Assembly (NCBI GenBank): GCA_023515795.1
Contig: JALGPX010000001.1
Span: 124,001-188,000 of the forward strand
Direction: 5' to 3'
Source of the DNA: Amoeboaphelidium occidentale
Lineage: Eukaryota > Aphelidiomycota > Aphelidea
DNA: 64,000 nucleotides
Made by a program: the position numbers and the translations under genes. Under the pieces are notes generated by a model that had not been told where the DNA came from, searched no databases, and saw only the letters and a program-made list of their open reading frames with translations. Shown piece by piece: positions 59,256 to 64,000 of this stretch; positions within the stretch are counted from its first letter, which is position 1, and each line of letters begins with the position of its first letter.

Positions 59256-60098
59256 CTAGGCGACTCTATTTGGATCCCAGCAAAACTTTTTGATCTTTCC
59301 ACAATGCGGTTTCAACTTTCCAGTGATATCTGTGCATTCTTTGATAGTCTGGACCTCATGGTTCTCCTGTAAACGATCTCGGTTCGATGCTTTTGGTATA
59401 ACGCCAACACCCAAGTCAAGTGCCCATTTAAGTAGAACTTGAGCAGGTGTCATTTCATTCTCTTTTGATAATTCTTGTAACCACGAAGGAACGTTCCTTA
59501 ACAATTCGCCTTCACCAAAACTCGAGTATGCCTGTAAGAAAATACGCTCACAGCGACAATACTCGTACAGCTCTTCGTCAAAGCATAGCGGGTGAAATTC
59601 TGTTTGGAGCATATGCGGTCTTATGTCGCACGATTCCTGTAATTGTCTCAAGTGCTCAACTGTGAAATTACTCACGCCAATGCTTCTGAATGAGCCACTT
59701 TTGTAATGCTGTTCCATCACAGCCCATGACTCGTGTCTGTACTGTTTGTTGCGAGGATCTTCAGGAGGTATACCACCAGAACCAGGCCAATGCATAAGGT
59801 AGCAATCAATCACCTCTTTACCCAACTTTTCCATTGAAAGCGCTATAGCTCTTTTACATTTCTCTGTTCCTTGGTCTCTTGGGCTTAATTTGGTTGTAAT
59901 AAATATTCGATCGTTATTGTAATCTTTTAGCACGGCACCAATATCTTGCTCGTTCTTGTACACGCTTGCCGTATCAATTAACTTGTATCCAAGCGACAAT
60001 GCTTCTTTAACAACAGATTTACAAGTATCATCTCTCAGTCTGTACGTGCCTAATCCGACTGCTGGGATCTTTACACCGTTTGATAATTCAAATTCCAT
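59256..60098 (-). CDS. Aldo-keto reductase
   Basis: 280 aa, intronless. AKR fold with full tetrad: IDTASVYKNEQDIGAVL (Asp and Tyr), FITTKLSP (Lys), CYLMHWPG (His). N-terminus FELSNGVKIPAVGLGTYRLR and the motif SIGVSNFTVEHLRQLQES are standard; the NADPH-binding end has VGVIPKASNRDRLQEN. Cytosolic. Substrate unknown. Its ATG lies only 29 bp from the divergent COX19 ATG. The tandem histone-fold gene begins 22 nt after its stop on the same strand. Confidence 0.93.
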   Translation of the reverse strand: MEFELSNGVKIPAVGLGTYRLRDDTCKSVVKEALSLGYKLIDTASVYKNEQDIGAVLKDYNNDRIFITTKLSPRDQGTEKCKRAIALSMEKLGKEVIDCYLMHWPGSGGIPPEDPRNKQYRHESWAVMEQHYKSGSFRSIGVSNFTVEHLRQLQESCDIRPHMLQTEFHPLCFDEELYEYCRCERIFLQAYSSFGEGELLRNVPSWLQELSKENEMTPAQVLLKWALDLGVGVIPKASNRDRLQENHEVQTIKECTDITGKLKPHCGKIKKFCWDPNRVA

Positions 60099-60127
60099 CC
60101 TTTTCTGTATATTGATATCACAGAAAA

Positions 60128-60388
60128 ATGACCGTGGTCTCGTCTGCTGTGAGCTCAGGCAGATTTAAACCAACACCGCCCGCTAAAGGAAGTTTTCCTT
60201 TTGATAGACTTGGCTACTGTAAAGAGCTCGTGGAAAAGTACATGGCGTGTCTTAAATCCAACAAGGGAAATATTGAACAATGTCGAGAATTGTCAAAAGG
60301 ATACTTGGAATGTCGTATGGAGCACAACTTAATGGCTGAAGACCGATGGGAAAATTTGGGCTTTAAAGAGCAGGATAAAAAGGCTTAA
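60128..60388 (+). CDS. COX19: Cox19, twin CX9C intermembrane-space copper factor
   Basis: 86 aa. RFKPTPPAKGSFPFDRLGYC is the diagnostic N-terminus, followed by CKELVEKYMAC and CRELSKGYLEC (two CX9C) and RMEHNLMAEDRWENLGF. Imported by Mia40 into the intermembrane space and works with Cox11 in copper delivery to cytochrome oxidase. Complete, intronless. Confidence 0.95.
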   Translation: MTVVSSAVSSGRFKPTPPAKGSFPFDRLGYCKELVEKYMACLKSNKGNIEQCRELSKGYLECRMEHNLMAEDRWENLGFKEQDKKA

Positions 60389-60398
60389 TTGATTTTTA

Positions 60399-61961
60399 CT
60401 AATAGATTTTCTTTGCTACTCGAATATCGTATTGCGTTGAGGCATTTCTTCTCCACCAGTCCATCAAGCCCTTGTTTGACGTGACGATCTCTACTCTTGT
60501 AGAACCCTGAGGCAATTTGGATCTTAAATCTGGTGCTGCGAACATTGCTTCTTGTTTTGTCATGATATTTCTTTGAGTAACAGTCTCGAAGGATGATTGT
60601 GATGATACAGAATTTTCTGTATTCGTGCTGTCTCTTTTAAACCAACTTGAGAAGGATCCAACGGAGAATAGAGTGGAGTCTTTACTTTGTTTAGCATCTG
60701 CAAATTCATCTTGTATGTGGTCATTTAGTTGAGATCCTTCAAGTAAAGACTTTGTTAGAATGATATCTTCATTATTTCCTTGGAACTTTGTTAACTTCAC
60801 AAAGCCAAATGATCTTTTAGCTTGTTCTAGTAATCTTAAATAAGGGATTCTTTGTATGCGATCAAAATACGTGTTCTGCAAGTTTGTGGCAGACGCAAGC
60901 GGTTCTCTCTTTAAACTTGTGTACGTACTAATTGACGATAATAGATCAGATTTCACTCTCAGATCATAGTAGGGCTTGTAGACTATTGGTGCTTTCAGAA
61001 TAGACTTTCCGAGTAATGGAAGTGATAGCATAGCGACCGTGATTAATTGTTCCTTCAATGTAAAGAATTCATCAAAATCCGGGAATCTTGGTTCCATAAA
61101 AGTAATACTATCGTAGAAAGATAATTCTCTCAATGGTAGGCGATACTGGAATAGATTGTTCTTATTAAGCGTAACATTGAATTCTGAGATTGGGGCATTC
61201 AGTAAATCTTTCTTGGTCAGAGCAAGCATAAGATCACAACCATATCCAACAGCCACAATGTTAACACTAGAGTCGTTATTAAATACCAAAGAAGGAATAA
61301 CTGAGGTAAGGAAGTACGAGATTGTCAATAAGTGCAGGTCGATGGTGTCCTCTAATGACATGCCTCTAACAAAATCGCTCTTTCCCAGTGACGACAAATG
61401 AAGTTTAAGAACTTGACTGCCAAGATATCTTTCATCAATGCTCTGTCCAAATTCTTCGAGGTGAAAGTCAGGAATCAGCACCGTGAAATCATAAGAACCG
61501 ACAATGCGACGATCGTTCACAGCTTGAGTATACGCAATACGAATACCATTAGGAAGATCAAAGTAATCAATGTTAAGATCATCATCAGCTCTAACATTTA
61601 AAGGTCTTTCAACCCTCATGGGCTCAACTTCTTGCCAAAGATCAGCAGGGCTGTAACTGAAGGGCTTCCAAGCATTAGAGCACTGATACTTCTTTCTTCT
61701 TGAAGTCAAATAGGAGCAAGCAGTCACAGTAAGATACAATAATAAAGACGGAAGAGCTATGAACATGAGTTGAAACCACAATGATCTTCTTGTAATGAAC
61801 ATATGGATCTCGCACAGCACAAAGCACTCAATAGCTCGCATAAATCTTTGCGAGCTATCAAAGGCACCTTTAATTCTGTTCAGATAAGCTTCGATATGAT
61901 CTCCGTAAAGGCTCTGAAAGTCTTCTGATGCTGCTCGAAGAATCTGTGCGAAAATGTGCAT
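60399..61961 (-). CDS. Membrane-anchored alpha/beta-hydrolase-like protein lacking the serine nucleophile
   Basis: 520 aa, ATG at 61961. One hydrophobic segment near residue 62-85 (FQLMFIALPSLLLYLTVTAC), then a hydrolase-like order: LPNGIRIAYTQAVNDRR, SYDFTVLIPDFHLEEFGQSI, VLKLHLSSLGKSDFVRGMSL, DLHLLTISYFLTSVIPSLVF and VNIVAVGYGCDLMLALTKK. The GXSXG elbow is GYGCD, so the catalytic Ser is gone; likely a non-enzymatic relative or a divergent family. C-terminal 150 residues are disordered, Ser/Thr-rich. Ends 10 nt from the COX19 stop (convergent). Unusual, not identified further. Confidence 0.5.
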   Translation of the reverse strand: MHIFAQILRAASEDFQSLYGDHIEAYLNRIKGAFDSSQRFMRAIECFVLCEIHMFITRRSLWFQLMFIALPSLLLYLTVTACSYLTSRRKKYQCSNAWKPFSYSPADLWQEVEPMRVERPLNVRADDDLNIDYFDLPNGIRIAYTQAVNDRRIVGSYDFTVLIPDFHLEEFGQSIDERYLGSQVLKLHLSSLGKSDFVRGMSLEDTIDLHLLTISYFLTSVIPSLVFNNDSSVNIVAVGYGCDLMLALTKKDLLNAPISEFNVTLNKNNLFQYRLPLRELSFYDSITFMEPRFPDFDEFFTLKEQLITVAMLSLPLLGKSILKAPIVYKPYYDLRVKSDLLSSISTYTSLKREPLASATNLQNTYFDRIQRIPYLRLLEQAKRSFGFVKLTKFQGNNEDIILTKSLLEGSQLNDHIQDEFADAKQSKDSTLFSVGSFSSWFKRDSTNTENSVSSQSSFETVTQRNIMTKQEAMFAAPDLRSKLPQGSTRVEIVTSNKGLMDWWRRNASTQYDIRVAKKIY

Positions 61962-62275
61962 TTCTGGAAAATAGCAGAGCGCGAGGTTTCAATTAGAGCA
62001 GTTGGGAATTCGCTCTTTTCCGGGGCCTCAAGGGGAATCTTTTTGTTGAATTTAAAAGCCTCTAGCGTTAGTCCAGTTGAAGCATCTATGTTGCCAGAGC
62101 GTGTCACTCGATGTCCTGCTCCATGTGCAATACCATCAAAGTAACATAACGAAGATGAAACTTAATGACATTTTAAAACGATTCCTGTTAAGCAGAAACT
62201 CAAATATATCATTTGGGGCAGATTTGTTCCTGGTGTCAAAGGTCAAGCTTGTTCAAACAACCTCGAATCTTCAAA
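61962..62275. promoter_or_regulatory. Divergent promoter region
   Basis: 314 bases between the hydrolase-like gene and the PH/RasGEF gene. On the minus strand a frame of 75 codons (62107-61880) overlaps the start of the hydrolase-like gene in another frame; it ends in a TTTTCCAG that looks like a splice acceptor just before its ATG, so an upstream 5'-leader intron is possible, but I found no matching donor. Confidence 0.3.
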
Positions 62276-64000
62276 ATGTCTTCGATTTCTGATGAATCTG
62301 TGCCTGTAGCACCCGCGGAAGGAATCGATCTGAGGCCAGAAGCCACGGGAGTAGAACAGGTACCTAAGGATTCTGCAATACTGAAAGATCAGTTGGTAGT
62401 TCCATCAAATGCTCAAGAGCCTAATCAATCGCTCAGCGTTTCAGCTCAAAAGTCCAGCAAAATACAGCAGGGCCATTCAAAGCCACTGAGAACATCCACA
62501 ATGTCGACGATTAATATGCTTCAGAATATTGTAAAGGAAGGATACTTGAACAGAAAGACTGAGCATTATCATTTGCTCGGAAGCAACAGCACTACCATTG
62601 GAAAGACTTGGAAAGTATATAAAGTAGTCCTTAGAGGAACCAAACTGTACTTCTTCAAGCCACCTACTGATCATGGCCTGAAGAACTGGTTTCCGACTAT
62701 AAAGGCTGGCGGAGCAGACGTCGAACAGCAGCGTGCGAAGACAGGCAAAGATCAGCCCGTTACTGGAAGCGATGCAATCCCATCTAACTTCGCATTTGAT
62801 GTAAATGCTTTTACTGCTTCTCTATCTTCAGGTGTAGCTTCAAAGGCTGATGAGGCATACTCAAACAGGCAAGTTACAGAAAAAGCTAGCAGTAACAAAG
62901 GATTGGAATTGGTTCCTAGCATGTTTGATGCTTCAACGAAGCTATTGCTTTTCTCTGATACCGTCATACCCTCTTTAACATCCCAAGGGTCAGCAAGTAC
63001 ACCCAAATCTTCTTTATCTCCTAAAGCGCAAGGCAGTGAAACAACTAACTTGATTTCTAAGTACGATTATGGAGATGTATTCTTTGAACTTGATGTGATG
63101 AATATGAGGTTCAAACAGCAACTAGTGCTGTTGATATTTGAAGATAATGTGATGGTATTAACGAAAAAATGGGTCAGGATTACGAGATCAACTGAGCAAC
63201 AGGGTGATAATCGTCGTTCAATGGACTTGCATGATGGGTCTGAAAGTGCAGGATCACGTATTAAAACTATGCTTCTTGGTGGTACCGGTGGTGGTCAAGG
63301 AACTTCTTCAGCAGGACAAGAATTTAAGAAGATTCCGATTGACAATAGTGTTAATTTGACTGCAGGAAAAACCATGACAAAACTTACATTTGACGTAACA
63401 TATCCTTTACATGCTGTTCAAGTGTATCCCACTGTTACCGTTGTTCCGGTTGATGCAGCTATTCATCCTCACGGAAACAAAGGTGCTCCAGAAACTACAC
63501 ACCGTACTGAAGAAACAATTTACTGCTTCGAGTTCGTGTTACCAGATCAGCAAAGAAGATTCTTTAGAGCCAGGAATCAACAAGCCAGGGATCTTTGGAT
63601 TAGAAAATTTGAGGCTGCAAAGGAAGAGCATCATTTAAGGCTTGGAATTCCTTTGGAGAAGAGAATCAATTCTGATACTCCAATTTCTCCAGAGGAAATT
63701 GCTCGAATGTGGGGTTCTGAATTTGACAGCAAGACATCGACAGAGAAACTTAGTGATTCTGCTAGACCTGTCTCTTTTCTTCCTCAGGCTCCAAAGAGAC
63801 AACGCAAATTTTGGGGTATTGGAAGGCATCCTGAAATCTACGTGGCACAAGATGGTTCTGTAGAAGTTTTGCAAGGTGGAACATCGGAGGGTTTGATACA
63901 CGAGTTTTTGTTCCGAAATGTTTCATCATCTTCTTCAGCCCTTTCTTACGAGAATCTCAAGAAAGTTTTAATAACTTTGTCTGGAGGTCCTATTTGTGGT
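62276..64000 (+). CDS. PH-domain protein with RasGEF N-motif, partial at right edge
   Basis: 575 codons from ATG 62276, open to the end of the window. Ser/Gln-rich N-terminus, then a split PH-like domain: VKEGYLNRKTEHYHLL, KVYKVVLRGTKLYFFKPP, an insert of about 260 residues, and CFEFVLPDQQRRFFRARNQQ with ARDLWIRKFEAAKEEHHLRL closing the PH fold. After it, IYVAQDGSVEVLQGGTSEGL and IHEFLFRNVSSSSSALSYEN look like the start of a RasGEF_N module (the usual PE.LI..L). A catalytic Cdc25 domain is expected beyond the window. Probable Ras-family exchange factor; C-terminus unseen. Confidence 0.6.
   Translation, partial: MSSISDESVPVAPAEGIDLRPEATGVEQVPKDSAILKDQLVVPSNAQEPNQSLSVSAQKSSKIQQGHSKPLRTSTMSTINMLQNIVKEGYLNRKTEHYHLLGSNSTTIGKTWKVYKVVLRGTKLYFFKPPTDHGLKNWFPTIKAGGADVEQQRAKTGKDQPVTGSDAIPSNFAFDVNAFTASLSSGVASKADEAYSNRQVTEKASSNKGLELVPSMFDASTKLLLFSDTVIPSLTSQGSASTPKSSLSPKAQGSETTNLISKYDYGDVFFELDVMNMRFKQQLVLLIFEDNVMVLTKKWVRITRSTEQQGDNRRSMDLHDGSESAGSRIKTMLLGGTGGGQGTSSAGQEFKKIPIDNSVNLTAGKTMTKLTFDVTYPLHAVQVYPTVTVVPVDAAIHPHGNKGAPETTHRTEETIYCFEFVLPDQQRRFFRARNQQARDLWIRKFEAAKEEHHLRLGIPLEKRINSDTPISPEEIARMWGSEFDSKTSTEKLSDSARPVSFLPQAPKRQRKFWGIGRHPEIYVAQDGSVEVLQGGTSEGLIHEFLFRNVSSSSSALSYENLKKVLITLSGGPICG

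Noticed and set aside
61880-62107. Extra minus-strand ORF upstream of the hydrolase-like gene
   Set aside because: It overlaps that gene in another frame and no intron joins them; treated as leader or chance.

Overview
The window is nuclear DNA of a fungus, most likely an early-diverging (non-Dikarya) lineage. A Zn2Cys6 factor, SPB1, SEN54, MRT4 and a PMP47-type carrier are typical fungal genes. A GT10 fucosyltransferase, an augmin HAUS1-like subunit, a PH-PH-MyTH4-FERM protein, a RETREG/FAM134-like protein, UBTD and ATOS families and importin-13 are lost or rare in most Dikarya. The sequence is moderately AT-rich, gene-dense and has tiny introns: about 30 that I could resolve by reading frame are 31-62 nt, many close to the start codon. 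I cannot name the genus.

Layout. 1-5 kb: mitochondrial uS9 (runs off the left edge), a bacterial-type PH protein, a stand-alone beta-adaptin-appendage-like protein, a NOPCHAP1-like protein. 5-14 kb: divergent RhoGAP-like protein, Golgi GT10 fucosyltransferase, a large repeat-bearing membrane glycoprotein, SPB1, a small secreted protein. 14-25 kb: dual-specificity phosphatase, HAUS1-like, PH/MyTH4/FERM protein, rhodanese, beta-mannosidase with an in-frame TAG, proteasome beta3, MRT4. 25-37 kb: AT-hook protein, MED16, SAP protein, SEN54, BAR/IMD-SH3 protein, REV3. 37-49 kb: SH3-SH3-DH-PH RhoGEF, UBTD, YbaK-like deacylase, peroxisomal carrier, ATOS-like protein, MTHFR, a single-pass membrane protein, RETREG-like ER-phagy candidate, HMCES/SRAP. 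49-64 kb: peroxisomal HSDL2-like SDR, a secreted protein, Zn2Cys6 factor, an unrecognised membrane protein with an interrupted frame, importin-13, a disordered protein, a histone-fold TFIID/SAGA subunit, aldo-keto reductase, COX19, a degenerate alpha/beta-hydrolase, and a PH/RasGEF_N protein running off the right edge.

The genes are mostly housekeeping and do not form a functional cluster. Loose themes are ribosome biogenesis (SPB1, MRT4, NOPCHAP1-like), small-GTPase and membrane signalling (RhoGEF, RhoGAP-like, FERM, BAR-SH3, RasGEF), DNA damage (REV3, HMCES) and peroxisomes (carrier, HSDL2-like with a C-terminal SKL). Four N-bearing direct duplications (near 4.6, 5.2, 15.7 and 26.5 kb) look like unmerged contig ends or haplotypes and disturb four gene models. 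I see no convincing tRNA, rRNA, transposon or CRISPR array, and no obvious novel multi-gene system; the best leads are single genes and overlapping gene arrangements.
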